A stretch of 64,000 nucleotides of DNA, taken from assembly GCA_947652605.1 (NCBI GenBank), contig OX393583.1:7419222-7483221 (forward strand), read 5' to 3'. Made by a program: the position numbers and the translations under genes. This DNA comes from Elmis aenea (lineage: Eukaryota; Arthropoda; Insecta; Coleoptera; Elmidae). Shown here piece by piece: positions 45,288-56,731 of this stretch. The notes beneath the pieces are model-generated. The model made no database searches. It saw nothing but the letters and a program-made list of their open reading frames with translations, and was not told the origin of the DNA. Numbering within the stretch: position 1 is the stretch's first letter; each line of letters starts with the position of its first letter.

Positions 45288-46458
45288 AGGTATACGAGGG
45301 ACCGCCCATAACCTTATAACAACATATTATCTTTCAACAAGAAACCAATACGTTGCCGAAAAGACTCGTCAGGTATATTTCTAAAATCCAACAAAAAGAA
45401 AATTAAAAAAGGAGTCCCGCAAGGATCAATCTCTTATACATACTGTACACAAATGATCTTCCAGATTTTGTCAAAACCTCCCTTATACAATTTGCCGATG
45501 ACACATCTATTATTAGTGACTCAGATTCCAAAAACTCTTTGACTGTTTAGGCCAACTCCAACATTGGTTTACGTTAAATAATTTAACCTTAAACGTCAAT
45601 AAAACGCAAGTTATAAAATTTTCACAAAGTAAAATAACCTCCGACTTAAGATTGCAAAATAATTCCACAAGTATAAATGTAGTTAATAAAATATCTTTTC
45701 TTGGTTTATGTATTGACTCTAGACTGGACGTGTCATACCACATCGAACGCCTGTCACAAAGCCTGTCAAGGTACCCTTTTGCACTAAAAAACCTAAAAAA
45801 AATTGGTCAATGCAAACGCGGCCAAAACTGCATATCATGCATATGTCGAATCTAGGTTACGCTATGCTGTAATTTTTTGGGGTAACGCTAGTGACTCTGA
45901 ACGCCTCTTTATTATACAAAAGCGATGTATAAGAAATATATTTGGTCTAAACTACCGAGATCACTGTAAAGACACTTTTCGTGACAATGAAATATTAACC
46001 TTTTACGGCCTATTTATCCTCGAAGCCATCCTTTTCGTAAAAAATATTGTAGTTCTGGTCGAAGAGAATATAAGAAATCATGCAGCCAATACCCGACATA
46101 AAAAAACCTAAAGCCCGATTGCTTCTAATAAACCTATCTTCAAAAAAAAGTTGCCTCCACAATTATTGCTATATATAATAAATTTAACACATCACCTGAG
46201 AGTATAATAAATCTTCCCACCCGCGAATTGAAGAAGAAATTAAGAAAAGTTCTGATTTCTAAAGCTTACTATGGAGTAAGCGAATATTTAAATGATGCTT
46301 CCTTTATAAAATGTTATATTTAAATATCATTTTACTGTGTTTTTTCTTTTTGTTAAGTATGTATATTATTGTAATGTACGTAAATTATTATTGTGACAAG
46401 TTCTACACCTTTTTTGGGATAAACAGAACAAATAAAGATTATTATTTTTATTATTATG
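45288..46458 (+). mobile_element. 5'-truncated Jockey/CR1-like LINE: reverse transcriptase and 3' tail
   Basis: Coding starts with GIRGTAHNLITTYYLSTRNQ, then KGVPQGSI, a short deletion, LYTNDLPDF-like residues, QFADDTSIISDSD (catalytic DD near 45497), LQHWFTLNNLTLNVNKTQ, FLGLCIDSRLDVSYHIE, NAAKTAYHAYVESRLRYAVI, FWGNASDSERLFIIQKR and CIRNIFGL. This is the palm-thumb-tail order of Jockey/CR1-type enzymes. At least three frame breaks and an early stop make it dead. The 3' end has AATAAAG at 46431 followed by a (TTA)n-like stretch, a usual LINE tail. Confidence 0.85.
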
Positions 46459-47588
46459 ATTGTGCATAATTTTACACATAATTCTATACAGATTGCGAAA
46501 TAAATTTGAGAGAATCTTATCAAGACTGTAATGTGGTTTTACAAAATAAATCATTTATGTGACGCTTTTGTTCTATAAACTATCAATTTGTTTCTTTTAT
46601 TTATAATCATTATTATTTGCAATATTAATTACTATCTACATACCAACTTTACATTCAGTTACTATTAAACTTCTGAATTTTGAAGTGATAGCAATGCAAT
46701 CAGTGTACTTGTTTAATGGTTCACTTTATTGAAAAATTTGGAAACATTGTAATAGCTCATAAATTTAACTAACTTTGGGGTAATTATCACCCAAACACAT
46801 GTAAGTACATGTAAATGTAAAAACGTCAAACAGAATTTTGTAAGAATTCTGTTACTTTTTGGCGTTCTCCCGTAAATTTATGTTTAAGAGTGCGGTTTCA
46901 GTTCGTGCCAGCCGCGCAACTTCTAAAAATCGTCTCAAATACGTAACTCCTCGTCTTTTTTCGCTCTCATGTTACAAACCGTAACAAGAGCGATAGGAAG
47001 TTGTTGTCATGGCGGTACACCCGCTGTATTAAGGTTCGCTGTGTGATATTATAAGCTATAACTTCGTTGTTATCTTATCTTATGAAACTTCGACACGGTT
47101 CGATATACTATTTCCGCGACGTTACCGGAACTCAACCTTTGCTCTTCCATTTCCCAGTTTCTTCCGGTTCGGTCCTTAACGAAAACTGTAGGTATGTATG
47201 GCCCTAATGTACAGGCAATTCCGCACATTTCCACGATCATAAACAACACATGTTTCTTTAATTTCCGTTTTAGTGCACGCATTTGCAACTTGTGAACGAA
47301 ATTGATGGATATTTTTGTTCAGCTGATGATCAAATACAATGTGTTTTATCTTAAGTTGGGGTCTGAATAATAATTGCGGTAATTTAGACTCTGGGTTTTT
47401 GCCAACAAATAAATTTAATCAATCTCTTGCGCCAAGTGATAAAGCGACGCCGATTATTTGCCTAAATAACTTCTAAATTACCAGTTTTTTTTCATTCTGG
47501 CAAAAGTTCTACTGTTTTGTTTTTTTTAAACCCCAACACTAACTTATTATATTAATCTTTAATTCGAGTACGTACCTACATTAATAAA
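46459..47588. other. Spacer with GC-richer island
   Basis: 46850-47300 is unique and GC-richer. A 72-residue minus frame at 47070-47288 (start MQMRALKRKLKKHVLF) has no recognised relative and no acceptable acceptor before it. Confidence 0.4.
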
Positions 47589-47590
47589 TA

Positions 47591-48524
47591 GAGTAAAGTG
47601 CCCTAATATGGAATACTTTTTTGTATTCGGCAATAATATTCACATTTATTCAACAAAATTTTGCAAAACAAATTATAAGGAATTTGTAATGAATACGCAA
47701 CACATTACTCGAATTCTGGAACGATATTACGGTAGATATTTCTTATATAGCTATTTTTTTTTAATGTTACTACTATTCCATATTAAGCTCCCAGGGAACT
47801 TAATATGGAATACTAGGGGTTCTTAATATGGAATATACAATTATATAGGAAATATACATTAAAATAAACAACTGCTCATAGATTAATCTTTTATTTTTTT
47901 CTGATTTGCATTATTACTTAAACCAAACCAAAACTCTGTTATTTATGTAAATCAAATTATAATTCAAGTGTCATTCGAACTAAATGTTGATAATTTATTT
48001 ATTTTTTACAGGTAGGACAATGGAATTGTTTTTTTGGGTATTTTGCACATTTTTCGTCTGCCCATTTCTGACACTTTTGACACTGAACCCATATTGCTGT
48101 ACTTAGTGACCATAATCATATTCATTAAAAGGCACCTCTATGTATTCCATATTAGGCATCAATGTGACATTTCAAAAATCGGTATATGTAAAACATGAAA
48201 TGGCCCCAATAAAAATTTTGTTCTATTTAATTGAAATGTAAAGGCTCATGCTAAATAAACATGCAATAAAATATTTTATATCATTTACCCTAGCATATAA
48301 TATTTTGCACTGAGAGATTTAGCCTAACAACTCAGTAGCACGTCAAAAATATATTTGAAACTGTTATGTAATCTAGTGAATATTTTTTAACTATTTTACA
48401 TTTGGGAATGTGATCAATGTACAAATAGACGTACATATACTTTTCTACAGATATCGCTTATTCATTGTCATAAACCTGATGTATTCCATAATACGTAACT
48501 ATTCCATATTAGGGCACTTTACTC
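47591..48524 (-). mobile_element. TA-flanked GAGTAAAGTGCCC element, copy 2 (934 bp)
   Basis: Identical termini to 11490-12428, in opposite orientation; the interior is co-linear (CATGAAATGGCCCCAAT; GGCACCTCTATGTATTCC; CTGCTCATAGATTAATCTTT). By eye the copies are over 90% identical, so the family moved relatively recently. The 72-residue frame at 47608-47826 is the element's terminal region and mirrors that at 12217-12537. Confidence 0.88.
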
Positions 48525-48721
48525 TATGTATTTGTTAGCATTTGTTTGTATTGGATTTGTAGTTATTAAATTCATACTTGTTAGTTTATACTTTCTGTCT
48601 AAATTTAGCTATACATGAGATAATCGAAGTTTTTCTACGACCACTAATGTAAATGACTTTAACCCTGCATGTATAGTAAGTGGGTCCTAACGCACGGTAA
48701 GCAAAACGCACAATCGTCTGG

Positions 48722-48945
48722 AAATGTCACAGTGGGCTTACGTCAAAAAATAGACAAGACAACGTAATTACATGTGTGTATTAGCCAAAAAGCCGTTAAA
48801 ATCGTAGGTATTATGTGATCGTAGAAAAAGTAAGCTACGTAACACGAGTTGTAAAGCAATTACGCACTCACCGCTACGCGGCTCGGTGCGCAACTTTTCC
48901 ACTCGTGCGTAATATGCTACTTACAACTCTTGTTATGTCATATAT
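48722..48945 (-). repeat. Dispersed 205-bp repeat, copy 2
   Basis: Reverse complement of 23097-23303: TTACGTCAAAAAATAGACAA, AAGCCGTTAAAATCG, ACGCACTCACCGCTACGCGG and CTTACAACTCTTGTTATG. This copy is slightly longer at the hairpin loop (TTGTAAAGCAATTACGC). No LINE ORF1 sequence adjoins it here. Confidence 0.65.
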
Positions 48946-49644
48946 TGTTGGAGCACCCTATACAAGAACAACTAAAAAAACAAACAATATGAGGTAATTT
49001 GTTGACACAAGAAAGATAAAAAGCTCGGGAAAATATTTATCATAAACCTTTACACTTAAACAATAAAATTGGAAATATTTTCTCATTTAGTACAAAAAAA
49101 CAGCAAAGCTTTGTCTTCGACAAAGATTTCATATACCTACGACTAGATAATTGCAAATAACTTTCAACATATTGATAATATTGAAAACTGTCAAAGCAAA
49201 AATTTGTTTGAGCTTAAGTTTGTTGCTGCAAGCGGGTTTTATTATGTTATAATTTTGATACGGTATTCGAGGTATAGTATTAACTCTGGAATTTTTAAAT
49301 GAAAACTGGTTTGGGTATGATATTAAACAAAAGTTCGTTTTTAAATTTAAATTCACCACCCAAAAGTAAACAATACACCGTTGAAGGGTTACTTGAACTA
49401 AAAAAATATAATTTCAAATAAGAACTTCACATTACTCTTCCAAAATGTATAAGAGCCCCACCAAAATATAGCTTTAAATTTCAGAAAACTACGCAAAAGT
49501 TCTGTGTGCTCGTCAATCAAATAATAGTTAGTAACTGCCAAATACACTGGCTATCACGTGGTCATTTTTCACCATTTTGTCATCTAGTCTTGGTCATTTG
49601 TTTCCAAAGTTGAACATATTCTACATAATTTGTGATGGTCACTA
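48946..49644. other. AT-rich spacer
   Basis: Nothing recognised. Confidence 0.5.
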
Positions 49645-49646
49645 TA

Positions 49647-49893
49647 TCGAGGGTCTGATATCAGAGGGGCGTATACGCCAAAAATACAAAAATGGAGATT
49701 CTTCGCCAAAAAGGTGTAAACTGAAGGAAAAAAATAAATCTTTGTACGTCAGAAAAATCAACATATATTTTGATATATAAGCAGGAACAGAATTGAAGAG
49801 ATTGCATAAAAATTGAATTTACAGGGAGTTTTTAAACTCTTTTCTTGAACAATTACAGTTGGCTTATGCGCCCCTCTGATGTGAGACCCTCGA
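49647..49893. mobile_element. 247-bp TA-flanked MITE (TCGAGGGTCTGA ends)
   Basis: TCGAGGGTCTGATATCAGAG and mirrored TCGAGGGTCTCACATCAGAG, continuing as GGGGCGTATACGCC / GGGGCGCATAAGCC, with TA on both sides. About 35 bp of terminal repeat. Non-coding. Confidence 0.8.
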
Positions 49894-49933
49894 TATAATA
49901 CTCTATAAAGTTTGGTAAATAATCGTATCGAAT

Positions 49934-50636
49934 CAGTAGCGTAGCAAGGGGGGGCGGGGGGGCGGTCCGCCCCGGGCCGCACATTTTTTTGGGGCGGCAC
50001 TTTAAGTCTACCCAAATGGGGTAAAAATGAAAATCTCGGGGGTAATGAAGGATCAGTAGATATAATAATCAGTACAGGCTTTGGCGCTTTTAAATTTATA
50101 AAAATTAATTTAAAAAAAGGAATTCTTATCGAAGTTAGAGGATAAAACGGGCAACTTGACCTTGCTTCACTGAAAACCCGCCCCCTTGTAACGACAGAAA
50201 TTCCAAGTTCCTAATAAAATTTATGATACGGTACCAACCATTCAATAAAATTATGAAACAATTCATTTATTTTAGGCATTAAATTCCATGCAGTTTTAAA
50301 CTCTATTGTAACAGGGATTTTTCACCCTTATTAAAAATAATTTCGAGGCAGTGGGGGCGATCTGATTAAGGAAAATAAAAATCAGAAAAGGTTCTACTGT
50401 AAAACTGTAATTTTGGAAGATGGTTAATTATTCTACATTATCTAGCTTTGCATTAAAACGCGTTTGAACGTCTAAAATTTAAAAAAATTCGCCTGCGGCG
50501 CATTTTGTTTACCCCCCAACATATTTGTGTCGATCTCTGCTTGGTTTTGGAAAAATAAAAAGTTTGCGACCCTTATTTATAGGGGCGGCAAATTCAGGGA
50601 CCGCCCCGGGCGGCACAAACCCTAGCTACGCCACTG
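49934..50636. mobile_element. hAT element, non-autonomous (703 bp)
   Basis: CAGTAGCGTAGCAAGGG and mirrored CAGTGGCGTAGCTAGGG, flanked by identical TATCGAAT at 49926-49933 and 50637-50644. CAGTGGCGTAGC-type ends and an 8-bp duplication are classic hAT. Subterminal regions are GC-rich (GGTCCGCCCCGGGCC / GACCGCCCCGGGCGG) while the core is AT-rich. No transposase frame found. Confidence 0.93.
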
Positions 50637-50644
50637 TATCGAAT

Positions 50645-51500
50645 ACAAATTTTAACTAACAAACTATAGCCGTTTATTTTTAATCATTCTCATAGATAAC
50701 CTTATTTCCTAATAACGCATTTTGTGAAACTTACGCAAAGTTTAAGATATTTGTAACACCGAAACTATTTAATTAAAGCTAAACATTTAGAGTAGATAAA
50801 GAAGTACTCATATTAGGTAGGAGTATTTATTATTTAGTTCCAAAATAGGAAAACAAAAACCTAAACCGTCTTTACCCTTGTATAAATTTAATTTTTTATT
50901 CTGTTTTTTTAGGGTAAATTTTTATTGTTTAGAAAGCAGCCGTTATTTTGGGTTTATTTAAAACCAAAAACCGAAAAATTTCCCCAAAATAGATATTAAC
51001 ACCAACATATTTATAATTTTAAACATCCATTAGTTTTTTTTTTTTAATAAAACTTTGTTAATAAGTACCTAAACCCGGCCTTTTTAACTTTTCCGTCTAG
51101 TTATATGTGTGTATTATATTACGATGTATTTCCAAAAAAAAAAGCAAAAGAGGCAACTAAGTTATTAGAAATACCACCTAAACATTTTATTTTGCAACAG
51201 TATCAAATGTATGTTCTTTTTATAATATATTTTTGTATAATGTAAATAATATAATCATGTAATCCTACGATACATTTTAGCAATTAAAAAAAAATCTTAG
51301 CCAAGGTGAAAATTAAACGGCACCAAAATGATAAAAGACAATTGGATCATTTATCATTAAAGTGGTGTTAAGTCGATTAAAAAATATTGAGAAAGTCTAC
51401 AAAATGTTTCACGTTTCTAGGAATTTCAATATAAGCAATAAGCTAACAAATAACTTTTTGAGAAACCACAAAACAAATATTTTAGTTTTTGGGTCATTTG
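50645..51500. other. AT-rich spacer
   Basis: Nothing recognised. Confidence 0.5.
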
Positions 51501-52034
51501 GTTCATTTTTACGAATTTATTAACAAGTAACAGGCTTTCAAAACTTTTAGTTTGTTGACAGGTTGTCATGGAAACAACATCAACTACAACGATCGGCCTA
51601 CCTGGTTTAAGTTGTTATTGTTAAAAACGTATTTTTTCAAATTTGACAATGAAAGAAGAAGATAAATACCATGTGTGATACATTAATGGATTCAGAAAAA
51701 TAAATGCTATTTGATTATGTGAATAGCAAAAATTGCGCCCATAAGAAAAACTAAAGTTGGTTGTCATAAAACAAAAACGAATCCTTCTAGGAAAAATTTG
51801 TGACCACCATCCGATTTGGCTTAAAAAGTTGCTTCGGCAATGTTTTCACACATTTAAAATATTTTAAACTCCAAAGGAGTTATAGACGATTTTCAAAAAT
51901 CGTATTTTCCGGATTTTCACAATTTTCTCGGATACCGTCTCTTTGGATTATCAATGAGCATCGAATTTAGCAACTTTGCCAAATTTAAACCTACACTATC
52001 TTCAGTAGGTAATAAGCGTATTTCAATCACCCTA
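51501..52034 (-). mobile_element. Right half of the 16066/61806 foldback family, copy 2
   Basis: GTTCATTTTTACGAATTTAT, GTTGTCATGGAAACAACATC, GGTTGTCATAAAACAAAAAC, GTGACCACCATCCGATT and CCAAATTTAAACCTACACT run in the order of the right half of the element at 16066. It ends TTCAATCACCC immediately at the next element, whose TA it shares. The left half is missing. Confidence 0.8.
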
Positions 52035-52036
52035 TA

Positions 52037-53581
52037 CAGGGTGCCCATTTTTCTAACCTGTTGTATGGGTAACTCCGTTAATATTAGAGATACAGAAACG
52101 TTTAAATTAGCAAATTTGTGCAGAATTTTAAGGGAAATCTGATGCCATTTTCAAATTTGACCTACGTCATCAACTTTTTGAAATATTTTGAAAAAACTTC
52201 AAAATGTCGATTTTTTCAAACTTGAATAATTCCGTAACCATATGAGTTAGAACCAAAATAAAAATTGGCTCTTATAGATGTTTTTACGTAGATTTTAAAT
52301 ATGTTAACGAAATTTTCATAGCACTTTCGAATTTCGAGTTATAGCACAAACTTGCATTTTTTTAAATGGAAGTCATAGTTGGCTATGGTCTTATTAAAAA
52401 GGTTATTTTTTTCTCGTTTCAATGATATAAGGTTTGTTATGCTTTACTCTTGTAGTTTTTCTTTAAATAAGCAAAAATCATTTTACATGTTCACTGCCTA
52501 CTAATAGATGTTATCCCGTGTCGATGTTCTTTTTTTTTTTCAAGGTGACATTTAAGAGTTGTCTCTTATCGTTAGTGTAGCAGTTATTAGCCAGTTACAA
52601 ATTTTAAAAACAAAACCTCAGAGTTTGTCAAATAAAATTTATTGTTTGTTATACCTACGTATAAATCTCTCTCTCGTGTTGATCAAAATTTTTGATTGAC
52701 TTTATTGTAAATTTCAAAAACAAGGTTTTCTAATGAAAAAAGAAACGACATGCTTTTTTATTACTAGGCTTGTAATAGAAATAGTAGAAATCCAAGTGAA
52801 ATGTATTTGCAAAGATTTATGGAAAGGAGGCAACAAAGAAAGAATTATTTTTCGTTATAAGAAACCAATTTAAAAAAATACAGGTCATTTACAAAATCCA
52901 AAGGTTTGAAAATTAAATTTAAGCAAGTAGATGAAGAGAGAGTCCGCGATACGTAAATTATAAACCAACATCATCTACCCTACCCGGGAGTTGTCCCTTG
53001 AATGTGGTATCAACTGAAAAGGCCGTAACTGGCTAATAATTGCTACACTAACGATAAGAGACAACTCTTAAATGTCACATCGAAAAAAAAAAGAACATCA
53101 ACACAGGATAACTCCCATCTGTTAGTAGGCAGTGAACATGTAAAATGATTTTTGCTTATTTAAAGAAAAATTACAGAAGTAAAGCATAACAACCCTTATA
53201 TCATTGAAACGAGAAAAAAGTAACCTTTTTAATAAGACCATATGACTTCCATTTAAAAAAATGCAAGTTTGTGCTATAACTCGGAAATCGAGAGTGCTAT
53301 GAAAATTCCGTTAACATATTTGAAATCTACGTAAAAACATCTATAAGAGCCAATTTTTATTTTGGTTCTAACTCATATGGTTACGGAATTATTCAAGTTT
53401 GAAAAAATCGACATTTTTCAGTTTTTTCAAAATATTTCAAAAAGTTGATGATGTAGGTCAAATTTGAAAATGGCATCAGATTTCCCTTAAAATTCTGCAC
53501 AAATTTGCTAATTTAAACGTTTCTGTATCTCTAATATTAACGGAGTTACCCATACAACAGGTTAGAAAACTGGGCACCCTG
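52037..53581. mobile_element. Foldback element of the CAGGGTGCCCATTTTTCTAA family (1545 bp)
   Basis: TA-flanked ends CAGGGTGCCCATTTTTCTAA and TTAGAAAACTGGGCACCCTG, with arms of about 530 bp that mirror with few changes (GGGTAACTCCGTTAATATTA; GACATTTAAGAGTTGTCTCT; TAGTGTAGCAGTTATTAGCC). The unpaired centre, about 52600-53010, carries no recognisable protein. A diverged arm is at 44999-45287. Related in subterminal layout to the 13399/38635 family. Confidence 0.9.
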
Positions 53582-53583
53582 TA

Positions 53584-54232
53584 TACAGTTAACAACGAAA
53601 ACCAAATACTGCAGTAAACTTTTCAAACTGTTTCGGTTTTCATGAAAACGTTTGCAGATACTTGAAATATTTTTTGATATTATCAATTAGCAGAAAATGC
53701 AGCAGCTTTATCGAGCTTAAATCGACGCTCTATTGTTTATACTAAGTGGATCTTCAGCAAAGGAACACGAAATTCGATCCATCTTTATGTACGAATGCTT
53801 ACGCACGTCAAACCTAAATTTAAAAATTATATTTCCCTCGATCTCCTACCTTATTCCTACTTTGGCGGACACGGAAGTATTAAATAACCAAACTGCGTTA
53901 CACGCGTCATAAAAACAGTCGAACATCTGCCCGATATCTCGATATAAACACCACCAAAACATCGCCCATTAGCCATTTAGCGAATAGAAACTATTAAACA
54001 TTTACAGCTCGTCAGTCTTTACTAAACATAAACACGTTCTGACGCTCCTAAAACTATTTTTATAGGGAGAATTAAACAATTTATCGAGTTAAACTATCGC
54101 ATTACCGAAAGCAATTGAGTTAACGCTCACCGAGACACATCTTGATAATTTGGTAGCCGAGTATCGGGTACACGCGGGCATACAACCGACCATAAACACA
54201 TATTTAAACAAACAGTAAATTTGATGACTCAC
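53584..54232 (-). other. Unique sequence, probable intron flank of the host gene
   Basis: Non-repetitive and moderately GC-rich up to the donor at 54232. No further exon could be supported. Confidence 0.45.
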
Positions 54233-54317
54233 CATGTGAAGAAGTTACAAGGGCCAGGAGAACCAGCATCACTGTCCCGCCGTAGGGCAAGGACCGTAGA
54301 CAGCCACCAGACGACAT
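54233..54317 (-). CDS. First coding exon of a host gene, encoding a signal peptide
   Basis: On the minus strand an acceptor, TTTATTCCTTATTGCAG, ends at 54372. It is followed by a 54-base untranslated part (54371-54318), then ATG at 54317. The coding part is 28 codons: MSSGGCLRSLPYGG, then TVMLVLLALVTSSH, then one base of a glycine codon at the donor CATG|GTGAGT (54233/54232). A short basic start, a hydrophobic core of about 11 residues and a small-residue TSS cleavage region make a typical secretion signal. A phase-1 donor right after a signal peptide is common in secreted and membrane proteins. The next exon would lie at lower coordinates and an untranslated exon at higher ones. Family unknown. 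The frame continues open upstream to 54602, but only by chance through the intron. Confidence 0.6.
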
Positions 54318-54371
54318 CGTGAGTAGGTCCGACCACTTAAGCACACACCACTTACAAACTGCTAACTTGAT

Positions 54372-55163
54372 CTGCAATAAGGAATAAACTGTTAGTAAAT
54401 TCTGATAATAAGTAAAGGTCGCGCGCGATAAGATAGCGCACAAAAAAATGTCACACATCTGGTTTGGGAACATGTGTCGAACGCAGGTTTGATGTTTTTT
54501 AATGCGTTCAAGCTTTTTTGACGCACTTTTGAAGCTGATTTCAAAAATGTAAACCAGTTTTTGGTGTAACATGGAAATTTGTTTGAACGCGTCGAAGCTC
54601 ATTGCCTTAAAAAAATTGTACAGCGTCTATAAAACAATGTCTCTGAACAATCTTTTGTAGGATAAATTAGTTTCTCTACAGAAAAATTCGATTGCTATAA
54701 GGTCTTGCTGTATATCATTATAAATAAATTTTATTCGCGATGACGTTTTTGCAATGATTTCTTGAAGAAATGCTGGAGCAATTACAAGACTTCAAACTCT
54801 TTATCAGTGACAATCTGTATGTATATTTACGTCAGTAAATAGATAAATAAATAAAATTGCCACTGATAAGGGAGTCTGGAAATGGGTTAAGCATTTGTAC
54901 AAAAGATACTTTTAAAAAAGGCCACTAATTTTTAGTTAAAACTAACTGTTTGCTTTATAGAACTGCTACAAGTTCCTTATAATAATAATTTCAATATTTA
55001 TTTTGCGTTAGACTGATTAATTTACAATTATATAACTTCTTATTCATAATCGGTTCCTCTTGTATCTTTCAGTGTCGAGGTATGGTTTTATATAACTTAC
55101 ACATATTTAATACATAAAAAATATTTCCTTTATAAAACTACTATGCTTCTGTCTAGACTAGAC
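54372..55163. other. Unique spacer upstream of the host exon
   Basis: Probable intron. CG-containing patch at 54420-54600 with repeated GCGTTCAAGC / GCGTCGAAGC words. No upstream exon identified. Confidence 0.4.
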
Positions 55164-55171
55164 CTTATAAC

Positions 55172-55596
55172 CAGGGGTTTGGTGCGGAGCTCGGAGCTGG
55201 AGCACGGAGCAGTGGAGCAATGGCTTTTTGCCCGGAGCTCGAGCCGAGTCCTGAGCAAATAATTTTGATTGCTCCACTGCTCCAGTTCATTACGTACAAT
55301 AAAAAAAAACACTACTATTTTTTTCTTTTTCTATCTTTGAAGATCAATAATTTTTTCTTACAAACATTTGTTTAACTTCACTTGTTTGTTAGGGTCAAAT
55401 ATTGTAATTTTTGACCAACTTCCACGTATCCGATAAAATTGAAACTTCGTCTTTAAAAACAAATTTTTTAATTAAAAAGCTTGATTTAAAAATGTTAACA
55501 ATATTTGGAGCGTGGAGCGGGGCTGGAGCGGAGCTGGAGCAGGCATTTGGATGCCGGAGCGGAGCAATTAAAAAATTGGACTGCTCCAAACCCCTG
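55172..55596. mobile_element. hAT element with GGAGC-repeat arms (425 bp)
   Basis: CAGGGGTTTGGTGCGGAGC and mirrored CAGGGGTTTGGAGCAGTCC, flanked by CTTATAAC and CTTATAAT (8 bp, one mismatch). Both subterminal regions consist of irregular GGAGC / GCTCC repeats (over ten copies) surrounding an AT-rich core. No transposase. The repeated pentamer is likely a transposase-binding array. Confidence 0.85.
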
Positions 55597-55604
55597 CTTA
55601 TAAT

Positions 55605-56729
55605 ATTTGTTTCATCTTTAACCTCGCTTGATAGATCGGTTCAAAATTTCAATCCTTCACAAAACAAAGAATTTTGAGTGTAATTTCGTTTCCTGGATAC
55701 CAAATTAAAGTTTTTACAGTTTCTTATAGGATAATTGTGAATCTCACGACTTTGCATTATACATTTAAACAAAAACTTAGGAACTTTTAAAATGAAAATA
55801 TTCGTATTAAAAGCTATCCGTTGTTTGATACTAAGCCACTGTTCAGTATTTAGCATTAGAGTAATTTTGGTGTGCCTGGATCACTGTAAAATTAATCTCA
55901 AAGCCCAATTTTGCAGGTCTTGAAGTCAGTTTAAATCGTTAGTATTCGCTAGAAATAAAATATATAATACTAAAGCAGTATTCAAAGAATAAGCGAGTCT
56001 CGATATTAAGTTAGCATTTGTACTAGAAATACTTGAAAAAAGTAATTGATTTTTAATTAAAACAAATTGTGTGCTTTATAGAAAAATTGGATAACTCTAT
56101 GGAATTGGTGTAACTATATATCAATAATGGAGAGTTTTCCCGGTAAATAAAACGCAATAAAATAAATTTTATGCTATGAAAAACAACCAAATGCTATTAT
56201 TAAAATCCTTTATAACGTGCACAACTGTTTCATACAGCATTCATAAATTTTACAGTAAGTTTGTTTTATTTTCATTAACCATTCTATTTGTATCGAATAT
56301 TTTGTAGTTTCGTTGATAAAAGTGTCTGAAGTTGGAATGTACATTCAATAAAAGTAATATTTTCTGGTTGAGCTTCGAGTGCAATGCAACTAGAGATTGA
56401 GATTTTTTTATTATTTCATTTTTAATAAATAATTTCACAATATAAATAAGCTTTATTGTCCAAGTTGTTGCATTTTAAATAAAAATTATGACATAATACG
56501 TGTTTTAAAAGACGATTATTTTGCTAGAACTTATCTTCGACAGTAAAAAAAAATATTTTAGTACTAGAATAACGGTACGTCTAACAAAAAAATTGTCAAT
56601 CGGTTTTTAAATTAGAATCAAGGCATATTTTAAAATTGATTAATTCTGAATGAATTATAAACAGAATTTTAGAAAATGATAGAAATGTTAAAAAACAATT
56701 CATTGAGTCAAATTCAAAATTTTATGTAA
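55605..56729. other. AT-rich spacer
   Basis: Nothing recognised; short frames are low-complexity. Confidence 0.5.
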
Positions 56730-56731
56730 TA

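Noticed and set aside
54204..54602. 132-residue minus frame taken as a whole protein
   Set aside because: Most of it precedes the acceptor at 54372 and its end reads past the GTGAGT donor; only 54317-54233 is supported as coding.
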